In this document: positions 1 through 7,251 of the stretch, piece after piece | Numbering within the stretch: position 1 is the first letter of the stretch | Layout of the letters: each line of letters opens with the position of its first letter | Assembly: GCA_937949745.1 (NCBI GenBank) | Contig: CALECM010000087.1 | Coordinates: 1-9,369 of the forward strand | Reading direction: 5' to 3' | Origin: an uncultured Bacteroidales bacterium | GTDB taxonomy: Bacteria; Bacteroidota; Bacteroidia; Bacteroidales; WCHB1-69 | DNA length: 9,369 nt | Notes under the pieces: model-generated | The model's input: the letters and a program-made list of their open reading frames with translations, nothing else | Database searches by the model: none | What the model was told of the DNA's origin: nothing | Position numbers and translations under genes: made by a program

Positions 1-650
1 CATCATTCTTGTTAAAGATAACACGATCTAACAGCTATAAAACACTTTCCACGGATGAATACCGGCTTAAAGTGAGTAAAGGAGATGCACAAGCCGTCAG
101 CGCCACCACCTTTTCCAACCGGAAAGATATCCAAATACTGGATCAGGATATCAGGTATATCAAAATATCTGATTCTTCTTTCAAGCCGTTAAAGTCCCCC
201 TTCTTTGCCTCGTCCTGGTATATCCTGTTACTGTTGTGTCCTCTCTTGCTATTTGTCATATTCCTGGTTATCTGGCGTAAACAACTGGATGCCCGACGCA
301 ATATTGTGCAAACCAAAGACAGGAGGGCTAACAAAGTGGCCCGCAAACGTTTGAAAAAAGCACACCGCTTATTACAGGAAGGGAATACGGAAGCTTTCTA
401 CAATGAAATATCGCAGGTATTATGGGGATATATGAGCGACAAATTCCATATCCCTTTGGCACAACTTTCTACCGAAACCGTGGAAGCTAAATTAAGGGAA
501 AAGGATCTGGATGAAGATTCGATCAAAGAGTTTCTTTCTACCTTACACCAATGCGAATTTGCACGCTTTGCTCCCGGAGATCCCGAAAAGCTGAAAAATG
601 AGATGTATACCCGGACTTTAAATTTTATTACCAAAATCGAAAAGAAATAA
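1..650 (+). CDS. batD: BatD family protein, C-terminal part (5' end outside window)
   Basis: The frame is open from the left edge, so this is the end of a longer gene; the TTG at base 9 is an internal leucine codon and not a start. What is visible is the end of a beta-rich extracytoplasmic domain (SYKTLSTDEYRLKV, bases 33-74), then the motif DIRYIK (about bases 147-164), which is typical of BatD just before its membrane anchor. One hydrophobic membrane segment follows (about bases 213-275, YILLLLCPLLLFVIF), then a basic stretch rich in Arg and Lys and a helical cytoplasmic tail. BatD proteins are membrane-anchored components of the Bacteroidota aerotolerance (Bat) set, usually encoded with MoxR-type ATPase and von Willebrand-domain Bat proteins; the exact molecular role is not settled. 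The next gene looks like batE, which supports the call. The family assignment rests on recalled motifs and gene order, since most of the protein is missing. Confidence 0.8.
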   Translation, partial: SFLLKITRSNSYKTLSTDEYRLKVSKGDAQAVSATTFSNRKDIQILDQDIRYIKISDSSFKPLKSPFFASSWYILLLLCPLLLFVIFLVIWRKQLDARRNIVQTKDRRANKVARKRLKKAHRLLQEGNTEAFYNEISQVLWGYMSDKFHIPLAQLSTETVEAKLREKDLDEDSIKEFLSTLHQCEFARFAPGDPEKLKNEMYTRTLNFITKIEKK

Positions 651-682
651 GATCGGTGAAAATCTGTAAAAAAGATACATAT

Positions 683-1453
683 ATGAAAAGTGTCCTGATT
701 AAAATATTTTGTATGGTTTCTTTCTTCACCTTAACTATTTCACAGGTGAAACCGGCAGAAGATCATTCGTTGATGGTAAAAGCCAACGAAGCTTACCAGA
801 ATGAAGATTATGCACAGGCCATCACGATTTATACCGGGATTATCAGTCATGGTAATGCCGGTGCCGTACTTTATTACAATCTGGGAAATGCATACTATAA
901 AGCAGGGGAAAACGCCCGGGCTTTATTATGGTATGAACGGGCCTTACGTTTAGATCCCGGTAATGAAGATATTAAACATAATATCCTGTTTGTAAACCAG
1001 ACATTGGTCGACAACATCGACATTATGCCTGAATTTTTCTTAAACAGATGGTGGAAAACCATTTCTATGAGTATGACTTCCGGTTCATGGGCTGTTCTGA
1101 GCATTGTTTGCGTTTTTCTCTTTTTCACCGCCATTGCCGTTCTGTTGATATCACGTAAACCACGGGTAAGGACCGGCACTTTGATTGCCTCGATCATTTT
1201 CCTGACAGGATTTATATTCAGCCTCCTCTTTGCTTACCAGGAGAATGTACGGTACGTCAAAAATCCGGAAGCTATCATCATGAAAAGTGTGGTTACTGCG
1301 AAAAGTACTCCTAACCGTTCTGGTAATGACTTATTTGTGATCCACGAAGGACTTAAGGTTCAAATTGCCGACCAGGTCGGAGAATGGTATGAGATCAGGT
1401 TGGCTAACGGGGAAAAAGGATGGGTCGAACAACAGAGTTTGGAGGTCATCTAA
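683..1453 (+). CDS. batE: BatE-like TPR and SH3-domain membrane protein
   Basis: I chose the ATG at 683 (256 residues) over an in-frame GTG at 656 because the signal sequence begins there: MKSVLIKIFCMVSFFTLTIS, with a short basic start and a hydrophobic core. No Shine-Dalgarno sequence is visible, as usual in this phylum. Residues about 30-94 form two tetratricopeptide units (NEAYQNEDYAQAITIY and YYNLGNAYYKAGENARALLW). Two membrane segments follow at about 136-157 and 164-185, and residues about 203-256 look like a bacterial SH3 domain (GEWYEIRLANGEKGWV). This order of signal sequence, TPR, two membrane helices and SH3 is that of BatE in the Bacteroides aerotolerance operons, where it is thought to act as a periplasmic/membrane scaffold. 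It begins 32 bases after batD ends and is probably co-transcribed with it. It converges on the next gene, so the operon appears to end here. Confidence 0.85.
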   Translation: MKSVLIKIFCMVSFFTLTISQVKPAEDHSLMVKANEAYQNEDYAQAITIYTGIISHGNAGAVLYYNLGNAYYKAGENARALLWYERALRLDPGNEDIKHNILFVNQTLVDNIDIMPEFFLNRWWKTISMSMTSGSWAVLSIVCVFLFFTAIAVLLISRKPRVRTGTLIASIIFLTGFIFSLLFAYQENVRYVKNPEAIIMKSVVTAKSTPNRSGNDLFVIHEGLKVQIADQVGEWYEIRLANGEKGWVEQQSLEVI

Positions 1454-1463
1454 AATTGCGGAA

Positions 1464-2657
1464 TTAAAATCCGGTAAAATAGCCTGCAAGTCCTACTATC
1501 AGGGCCACAACCATACATATAAGTTTCATTTGCAGGAAGTTTTTCCGGGATTCCGCCAAAAGCGGAAGCGCGCTATGCCCGTCCTGTACGATCGAATTTG
1601 CCAACAGGATACTGAAAGGAATGGCTCCGCTGAAGAACATCACGACAAAAATAAGATGCGGACCGGATTCCGGAATAACACCTATTAATATGGCTATGAA
1701 CAGGATAAATAACAATGCCCATTGATTTTGCTCGATAATGGTTTTCAGGTCTACAAAATAAAAAAGTATACTTAAAAACAGAAGTACGCCGAAGGTCCAG
1801 AGAAAAATGGATATAAAATGTTCCTTAATGACATGTTTCCACAGATGTGATTCCAGGAAATGTTCCGACGAAAAACCCACAATGACCAGTGTGATCAAAG
1901 CCAAAGTCATAAAAAGGATATTCTCCCATGAAAAAACACCGTGACTATGTCCGTGCTCATTTACCTCCCCGTGGCTGCAGTCCGTATGAACTTCATGATG
2001 ATGGTGAGGATCGTGGCATTGTTCCGTGCCCACATGTTCGTGAGAATGCGTTGCCACCTCCGGCATCAGGCTATGTTCATGGGAAAGCGTTCCGGAAAGC
2101 AGCAGGAATAAGTAAGCGATCAATCCGAATAACAGGATTGCCCTGGGAAAAGAGATGTTTTTTAAATTCTTCACAGAGAGTTTAGCTCCTACTTCTTCAT
2201 GCGTGTGGGCATGGTCGTGATGGATCTCGAAGGTATGGCCTTTTTCTTTATCGGTTTTGTTGCCCACAATCAGATAGATCGCGATTCCCGTAATGATGCC
2301 GGTCACTACCAGTATAAGCGCAAGGACAAGGGTCCAGGAAGGGCTGAAAGCGAACATCACGAAAGCTTCGTCCCCGAAACTGCTGATCATTCCTGCGACC
2401 AGGGCTCCGAAAGAGATCATTTTATGGGTAAAAAGCGAAACCACGGCAAAACCGCCCAGGCAACCGGGTATCAAACCCATAAAAGCAGCCAGTATAATCT
2501 GTAGTACGGGACGGTGCCGTAATTTTCCCATAAGTTTTCCGGAAGAGGAAACATTTACGAATTCCACCAAAAGCAACATCACCATGACCAATGCGGTAAT
2601 CGACAGCGCATTCAGAAAAACATCCTTAAGTAAATGGAGGAAAAAGGTAAGAGTCAT
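1464..2657 (-). CDS. putative 10-TM heavy-metal/manganese exporter with histidine-rich loops
   Basis: A 397-residue polytopic membrane protein with about ten hydrophobic segments. It resembles the family annotated variously as putative manganese transporter, arsenic-efflux-like protein or 10-TM heavy-metal exporter; the true substrate is not known from sequence. Two soluble loops are very rich in histidine: residues 141-153 (EIHHDHAHTHEE) and 193-239 (for example CHDPHHHHEVHTDC and HGHSHG), together about 21 His plus Cys214 and Cys227, which suggests binding of a divalent transition metal. Residues 61-98 and 326-363 align without gaps and share G-x-I-P, I-x-F and late G-x-x-A positions, pointing to an internal duplication. 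The start ATG lies 10 bases after the recR stop, so it is probably co-transcribed with recR. Its stop is 10 bases from that of batE, and no metal-responsive regulator is visible next to it. The fold class is clear; metal specificity is inference. Confidence 0.75.
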   Translation of the reverse strand: MTLTFFLHLLKDVFLNALSITALVMVMLLLVEFVNVSSSGKLMGKLRHRPVLQIILAAFMGLIPGCLGGFAVVSLFTHKMISFGALVAGMISSFGDEAFVMFAFSPSWTLVLALILVVTGIITGIAIYLIVGNKTDKEKGHTFEIHHDHAHTHEEVGAKLSVKNLKNISFPRAILLFGLIAYLFLLLSGTLSHEHSLMPEVATHSHEHVGTEQCHDPHHHHEVHTDCSHGEVNEHGHSHGVFSWENILFMTLALITLVIVGFSSEHFLESHLWKHVIKEHFISIFLWTFGVLLFLSILFYFVDLKTIIEQNQWALLFILFIAILIGVIPESGPHLIFVVMFFSGAIPFSILLANSIVQDGHSALPLLAESRKNFLQMKLICMVVALIVGLAGYFTGF

Positions 2658-2667
2658 AGATTAGGGA

Positions 2668-3294
2668 TTAAGTCCTTTGCACGTACATTTTCTCAAAATC
2701 CGTTCTCGTTTGAAGCGAACGTCCTAAGGTAACCTCGTCCGTATATTCCAGTTCCTCTCCGATGCCCACGCCACGGGCAATCGTGGTAACGACCGGAACA
2801 TATTCTTTAATATTTTTATAAATATAGAAATTAGTAGTATCTCCTTCCAGGGTCGCAGGTAAAGCCAGGATAACCTCCTTAACGGAGCCGGTTTTCACCC
2901 TTTCGAAAAGTTCCCGTAAAGTTAACTGGTTGGGTCCTATCCCGTCTATCGGGGAGATAACCCCGCCCAAAACATGGTACAAACCCGAATACTGGGCTGT
3001 ATTCTCTATCGCGATCAGATCCCGTATATCCTGTATCACACAAAGTATTTCATGATTCCTTTTCGGCTGGGAACAGATCTCACAAATCTCGTGGTCCGAT
3101 AAATTATAACATTTCTTACACCTTACCACTTTTGATTTAAGATCGGAGATGGCTTCGGTAAAAGAATGTACTTCTTCTTCACTCATTTTGGTAAAATGCA
3201 ACGCCAAACGTAAGGCCGTCCGTTTTCCGATTCCCGGCAGATTGGCTATCTCTTCCACGGCATTTTCCAGATACTTCGAATAAAATGTCAACAT
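2668..3294 (-). CDS. recR: recombination mediator protein RecR
   Basis: RecR works with RecO (and RecF) to load RecA on single-stranded DNA during gapped-DNA repair. With the ATG at 3294 the protein has 208 residues, close to the usual length of about 200. Visible in order are a helix-hairpin-helix (residues about 17-33, NLPGIGKRTALRLALH), a four-cysteine zinc finger (C59-x2-C62-x8-C71-x2-C74), a Toprim domain from about 83 (including YSGLYHVLGGVISPIDGIGP), and the C-terminal GVGIGEELEYTDEVTLGRSL segment. A longer frame begins at a TTG at 3321, but that codon lies upstream of a good promoter -7 box at 3317-3310, and only the ATG gives the normal N-terminus. One oddity is glutamine (Q88) where RecR proteins I recall carry a glutamate at the start of the Toprim domain (CVVE there, CVIQ here). 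It is followed by the metal exporter gene in the same direction. Confidence 0.97.
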   Translation of the reverse strand: MLTFYSKYLENAVEEIANLPGIGKRTALRLALHFTKMSEEEVHSFTEAISDLKSKVVRCKKCYNLSDHEICEICSQPKRNHEILCVIQDIRDLIAIENTAQYSGLYHVLGGVISPIDGIGPNQLTLRELFERVKTGSVKEVILALPATLEGDTTNFYIYKNIKEYVPVVTTIARGVGIGEELEYTDEVTLGRSLQTRTDFEKMYVQRT

Positions 3295-3309
3295 CCCATA
3301 TCGTTTATG

Positions 3310-3338
3310 CAAAAGTAACAAAAATTATCCACCCCAAT
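3310..3338 (-). promoter_or_regulatory. candidate Bacteroidota-type promoter of recR
   Basis: On the minus strand, TACTTTTG (3317-3310) matches the Bacteroidota -7 consensus TAnnTTTG exactly. ATTG (3338-3335) lies 17 bases upstream and matches three of four bases of the -33 TTTG. Transcription would start near 3303, only about 9 bases before the recR ATG at 3294. No other complete match was seen between this point and recR. This is a motif match only. Confidence 0.5.
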
Positions 3339-3362
3339 ATAAAGCTATATTCAAAAATTTAC

Positions 3363-3370
3363 TAATTTTG
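3363..3370 (+). promoter_or_regulatory. candidate -7 box for the secreted-protein operon
   Basis: TAATTTTG matches the Bacteroidota -7 consensus TAnnTTTG exactly and lies in the gap upstream of the large secreted-protein gene, giving a predicted leader of about 45 bases. I find no TTTG at the usual -33 distance (bases 3336-3345 are AT-rich without it), so the promoter may be weak or need an activator, or the box may be chance in AT-rich DNA. Confidence 0.4.
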
Positions 3371-3394
3371 CCCATTGTAATTAAGCCCATTAGA

Positions 3395-3408
3395 TAATTC
3401 ATGAATTA
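3395..3408. repeat. 14-base perfect palindrome in the leader of the secreted-protein gene
   Basis: TAATTCATGAATTA reads the same on both strands. It lies 13 bases before the ATG at 3422 and about 25 bases after the candidate -7 box. A two-fold symmetric site in this position could be a repressor operator. As RNA it could only form a short stem of about five pairs with a four-base loop. It is AT-rich, so chance is a real alternative. Confidence 0.3.
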
Positions 3409-3422
3409 AATATATGAGGTAA
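3401..3422 (+). other. two consecutive two-codon reading frames before the main start
   Basis: ATG-AAT-TAA (3401-3409) and ATG-AGG-TAA (3414-3422) both sit in the short leader of the secreted-protein gene. The second stop shares its last A with the ATG at 3422 (TAATG), an arrangement that in other genes allows termination-reinitiation. Whether ribosomes use either ATG cannot be told from sequence; chance is likely in AT-rich DNA. Confidence 0.2.
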
Positions 3423-6400
3423 TGAGATACCCTTGCCGATTGATTCTAATCCTGTTTTTATCGCTTTCGATAATACCTCATACACTATTAGGGCACAAAG
3501 GTCATCCGCATACTACCCGTTCGATGGAATTTGTAGAGAATAAAAATCAATGGCACCAAAATGTTCTCTTTAAAGCCAATTTCAACAACGGTTCCATCTT
3601 TGCCGAAAAACATACCCTTACCTATGTTATTTTAAACGAAAAACAATTGGACGCATTCAGGGAAAACAAGCTAAATGGCGGGATACCCGGTTCAGGACTC
3701 ATAGATGCCGCATCCTATAAAATGAAATTCGTGAATGCCAATCCGGAAGTCCGGATTTCCGGTAAAGATAAATTGCCTTATTACCATAATTATTATCTTG
3801 GGAACGATCCGGCAAAATGGGCTTCCGGAGTATCTATATATAACAATCTGATCTACAAAGATATTTATCATGGCATTGACCTTTACCTTCTGGAAAAAGA
3901 CGGATACTTCAAATATGAATTCATTGTAGCGGAAAATGTTTCCCCGGATGGGATCATGCTGGAATATGAAGGAGTGAATTCACTGACCTTATCCGGCCAG
4001 GATCTTATTGTTACTACAAGTGTGGGACAGGTTAAGGAACTCAGTCCGCGGGCATTCCAGATCCTGGAAAACGGCGATACGCTTGAGGTATCATGCAAAT
4101 ATAAAATCGAAAAAAAACGGGTAAGGTTCATACTGGGTAATTACCGGAAAGATTTAAAACTGATCATCGACCCTACTCTGATCTTTTCGAGCTTTTCCGG
4201 TTCCCGGGCTGATAACTGGGGTTTTACCGCTACCTATGACAATGAGGGCAATCTTTACGGCGGAGGCATTACTTTCAATAACGGTTATCCTCTGATTAAT
4301 GCTTATCAGGAGAATTTTGCCGGGGGCAGGTGTGATATCACGATATCCAAATTCAATGCTACCGGCACCAATCTCTATTTTTCCACATATCTGGGAGGAA
4401 GCCGGACGGAATTCCCCAGCAGCATGGTCGTAAACCATAACAATGAATTATATGTATTAGGAACTACCGGTTCGCAGGATTTTCCTGTTACTACCGGAGC
4501 CTATGATACCACATTTCACGGAGGATCTTCAGTGACATTATCCAACACACTGGAATTTAACGACGGAGCCGATATGGTAATTTCCAAATTCAAGAGCGAC
4601 GGCACCCAGTTGCTGGCCTCCTCTTATATAGGAGGAACCGGAAATGACGGTTTAAACCTTTCCGATTCTTTAATTTATACCTATGGAGATGATGCCAGGG
4701 GAGAGATAATATTGGATGATCAAAGCAACGTATATGTGGTCAGTTCCACCGTATCCCCCGATTTCCCCGTAACTCCCGGTGCATTTCAACCACAAATTGC
4801 CGGACGACAGGATGTATGTGTTTTCAAAATGAACCACAATCTGTCCAATCTGATCTGGTCTTCATACTTGGGAGGTGCTTTAGAGGATGCCGGATATAGC
4901 CTTGTTATATCTTCCGATAACACCGTTTATGTTTGCGGTGGAACCCATTCAAGCAATTTCCCCGTTACTCCGGATGCCGTGCAAACCGCAACTTCCGAAG
5001 TAAGCTCGCGTAACAGAGCCGACGGATTTATTACCCACATCCATGAATTCGGCACCCGGATCTTGCACAGCACCTACCTGGGAACATCTTATTATGATCA
5101 AACTTTTTGCATTAAGAACGACCGGGACAATTACCCGCATGTGGTAGGACAAACAAAAGCACCCGGTTATGAATGGATTACCAATGCGACCTGGTTCTAT
5201 CCGAATTCCGGCCAGTTTATCACTAAGCTATCTCCCAGACTGGACAGTATTATATGGTCCACCAGTTTTGGTACCGGAGAACGAAAACCCAACATAACCC
5301 CAACTGCTTTCCTGGTAGATGTCTGTAATAATATTTACGTGTCTGGATGGGGTGGTCCAAATTATAGAAGCGGCACTACGGGATTACCGGTCACGGCCGA
5401 CGCATTTCAATCTACCACTGACGGGGCGGATTTTTATTTTCTCTGTATCGACGGCGATGCTTCTTCATTACAATACGCTACTTTTTTTGGGGGTACTTCG
5501 ACTAACTCCGGTGAACATGTGGACGGCGGTACAAGCCGTTTTGACAAAAAGGGCAGAATCTATCAGGCGATTTGCGCCGGGTGCAGCGGCATTTCCAATT
5601 ATCCCGTTACTCCGGGCGCATGGTCGGAAGTGAACGGAAGCGGTAATTGCAATCTCGGCGTTATGAAAATGGACTTTAACCTGCCGATCGTAGTCGCTGA
5701 TTTTTCAATGCCCAATATCATCTGTATTCCCCAGACAATTAATTTCGTCAATAATTCCCAGGAACTGAATCCTAATACCACTACTTACCTCTGGGATTTC
5801 GGGGACGGAACAACATCGACCCGGAAGAACCCGACCCACGATTTCAACATAGGGGGCACTTACCGCATTACACTCGTTATAACCGATCCGGGCAGTTGTA
5901 ATTACAGCGATACTCTTTCCCGTGACATCCTGGTCATGGCTAACGCCCGTGACACGTTGCCCACCGGGACTATTTGCGAGGGAGATGCCATCCAGATAGG
6001 CATTCCTCCCCACAGCGATGAAAATATTTCCTACAGATGGCTTCCGGAAGAAGGGCTCAATAATTCCGTCATTTCAAACCCGGTAGCTTCTCCGAATATA
6101 ACCACCGAATATATCCTTTATATTTCCGACGGAACATGTTCGGATACGCTCTCACAAATTGTACAGGTAACTTTTATTGATATAGAAGGGGATGACCGCA
6201 TTACCATTTGCCCCGGAGATTCCGTGACGATTACACCCACACACAATAATCGCGAACCTAACACGGGATATTTCTGGTCAATAACGCCCGATTTTACCCA
6301 AATACTGAATGAAGATTCTACCAAAATCGAAATTACAGTTGCTCCGGAACAATCCGCAACCTATTATCTTAAAGTTAAAATGAAAGGATGCGAGCTCATT

Positions 6401-7216
6401 AAGCCCTTTATCGTGACCATCTCTTATATTGAAACGGTGGATCCCCTCCCGGTTGTAGTTTGTTTCGAGGATACCGGAAGCATCACCGTGGAAGCGATTT
6501 GCCATAACTGTACCCATCTGTATTATACATGGGCCGACCATCCTTCCATTATTTCAGATTTAGACGAAGCTTACATCCGTATTTTACCGGAAGACAACCA
6601 GAGTTATTATGTGACCATTACCAATGAATTCGGCTGTGAGGCCAAAGACACGGTAGACGTTACCAAACAAAAAAACACCTTCCCCCGCGATGTGGAAGCA
6701 TGGTGCGGTAACTGTAATATTATCCAGGGAGATACCTGTTTTTTATTTTCCACGACTTTCGACGACGGGCTTTATACTTACCAGTGGACCCCGGCTTCTT
6801 CGGTAATATCGCCCAATGCCTCGGAAAGTCCGGCCGTCCCGGGTTCTACGACCGTTTATGAAGTAAAAGTAACTGATATTTACGGTTGCAGCAAAAGCGA
6901 TACCGTGCTCATCCTGGTTCAAAATACGTATTGCGGTGAACCTTATATTTTTGTCCCCAATGCCTTTACGCCTAACGGGGATCATCTCAATGACATCCTG
7001 TACGTCAGGGGAGAAAGAGTTATTAAATCGTTTGTCTTCAGGGTATACAACAGGTGGGGAGAAATGGTGTTTGAAAGCCGTGACTTAAATTCCGGTTGGG
7101 ATGGGACTTATAAAGGACAGGAGGCTCCGCCGGGTGTATATGATTATTACCTGGAAGCGGTTTGTGATCAGGAGAAAAATTTTGTTAAAAAAGGGAATGT
7201 TACCCTTATTCGATAG
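3422..7216 (+). CDS. T9SS type B-sorted secreted protein with SBBP propeller, PKD and Ig-like modules
   Basis: A 1264-residue exported protein that begins with a signal peptide (residues 1 to about 24, core LILILFLSLSI). Residues about 36-252 resemble the DUF7948 domain (FVENKNQWHQNVLFKA). Seven SBBP-type beta-propeller units follow (about 252-740), marked by [ST]-x-[YF]-[LIF]-G and [FLY]-P-V-T signatures. A PKD domain spans about 757-838 with the hallmark WDFGDG at 791-796. Four divergent Ig-like modules (about 845-1168) share C-x-G-D, Y-x-W and G-C elements. The last 88 residues are the CHU_C/gliding-motility C-terminal domain (VPNAFTPNGD at 1178, YNRWGEMVFES, GWDGTYKG), the type B sorting signal of the type IX secretion system. 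The protein is therefore expected on the cell surface or outside the cell, probably as an adhesin or scaffold; no catalytic residues were recognised. Three CxxC motifs occur (718, 1027, 1095). A lipoprotein gene follows after 35 bases. Domain calls rest on motif recognition. Confidence 0.9.
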   Translation: MRYPCRLILILFLSLSIIPHTLLGHKGHPHTTRSMEFVENKNQWHQNVLFKANFNNGSIFAEKHTLTYVILNEKQLDAFRENKLNGGIPGSGLIDAASYKMKFVNANPEVRISGKDKLPYYHNYYLGNDPAKWASGVSIYNNLIYKDIYHGIDLYLLEKDGYFKYEFIVAENVSPDGIMLEYEGVNSLTLSGQDLIVTTSVGQVKELSPRAFQILENGDTLEVSCKYKIEKKRVRFILGNYRKDLKLIIDPTLIFSSFSGSRADNWGFTATYDNEGNLYGGGITFNNGYPLINAYQENFAGGRCDITISKFNATGTNLYFSTYLGGSRTEFPSSMVVNHNNELYVLGTTGSQDFPVTTGAYDTTFHGGSSVTLSNTLEFNDGADMVISKFKSDGTQLLASSYIGGTGNDGLNLSDSLIYTYGDDARGEIILDDQSNVYVVSSTVSPDFPVTPGAFQPQIAGRQDVCVFKMNHNLSNLIWSSYLGGALEDAGYSLVISSDNTVYVCGGTHSSNFPVTPDAVQTATSEVSSRNRADGFITHIHEFGTRILHSTYLGTSYYDQTFCIKNDRDNYPHVVGQTKAPGYEWITNATWFYPNSGQFITKLSPRLDSIIWSTSFGTGERKPNITPTAFLVDVCNNIYVSGWGGPNYRSGTTGLPVTADAFQSTTDGADFYFLCIDGDASSLQYATFFGGTSTNSGEHVDGGTSRFDKKGRIYQAICAGCSGISNYPVTPGAWSEVNGSGNCNLGVMKMDFNLPIVVADFSMPNIICIPQTINFVNNSQELNPNTTTYLWDFGDGTTSTRKNPTHDFNIGGTYRITLVITDPGSCNYSDTLSRDILVMANARDTLPTGTICEGDAIQIGIPPHSDENISYRWLPEEGLNNSVISNPVASPNITTEYILYISDGTCSDTLSQIVQVTFIDIEGDDRITICPGDSVTITPTHNNREPNTGYFWSITPDFTQILNEDSTKIEITVAPEQSATYYLKVKMKGCELIKPFIVTISYIETVDPLPVVVCFEDTGSITVEAICHNCTHLYYTWADHPSIISDLDEAYIRILPEDNQSYYVTITNEFGCEAKDTVDVTKQKNTFPRDVEAWCGNCNIIQGDTCFLFSTTFDDGLYTYQWTPASSVISPNASESPAVPGSTTVYEVKVTDIYGCSKSDTVLILVQNTYCGEPYIFVPNAFTPNGDHLNDILYVRGERVIKSFVFRVYNRWGEMVFESRDLNSGWDGTYKGQEAPPGVYDYYLEAVCDQEKNFVKKGNVTLIR

Positions 7217-7251
7217 AACGTTGCAATTGTAGGTTTAATATTTTATTTAAA

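Noticed and set aside
656..682. GTG start for batE at 656
   Set aside because: It would put nine charged residues ahead of a signal sequence that begins properly at the ATG at 683.
1459..1475. Rho-independent terminator between batE and the exporter gene
   Set aside because: The only inverted repeat has four pairs, overlaps a coding end, and has no convincing U-tract.
1365..2664. Plus-strand open frames opposite the exporter gene (1365-1688, 1928-2185, 2199-2504, 2293-2664)
   Set aside because: They lie wholly or mostly antisense to a clear membrane-protein gene, show low-complexity composition caused by its His codons, and have no recognisable domain.
3295..3321. N-terminal extension of RecR from a TTG at 3321
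   Set aside because: The nine extra residues match nothing in RecR proteins, TTG is a rare start, and the codon is upstream of the predicted transcription start.
3422..3440. Lipoprotein signal on the large secreted protein because of Cys5
   Set aside because: The cysteine lies before the hydrophobic core and not after it, so it cannot be a lipobox; an ordinary signal peptide fits.
7217..7251. Separate promoter before the lipoprotein gene
   Set aside because: TAGGTTTA (7230-7237) misses the -7 consensus at its last base and no good -33 element was seen; operon read-through is simpler.
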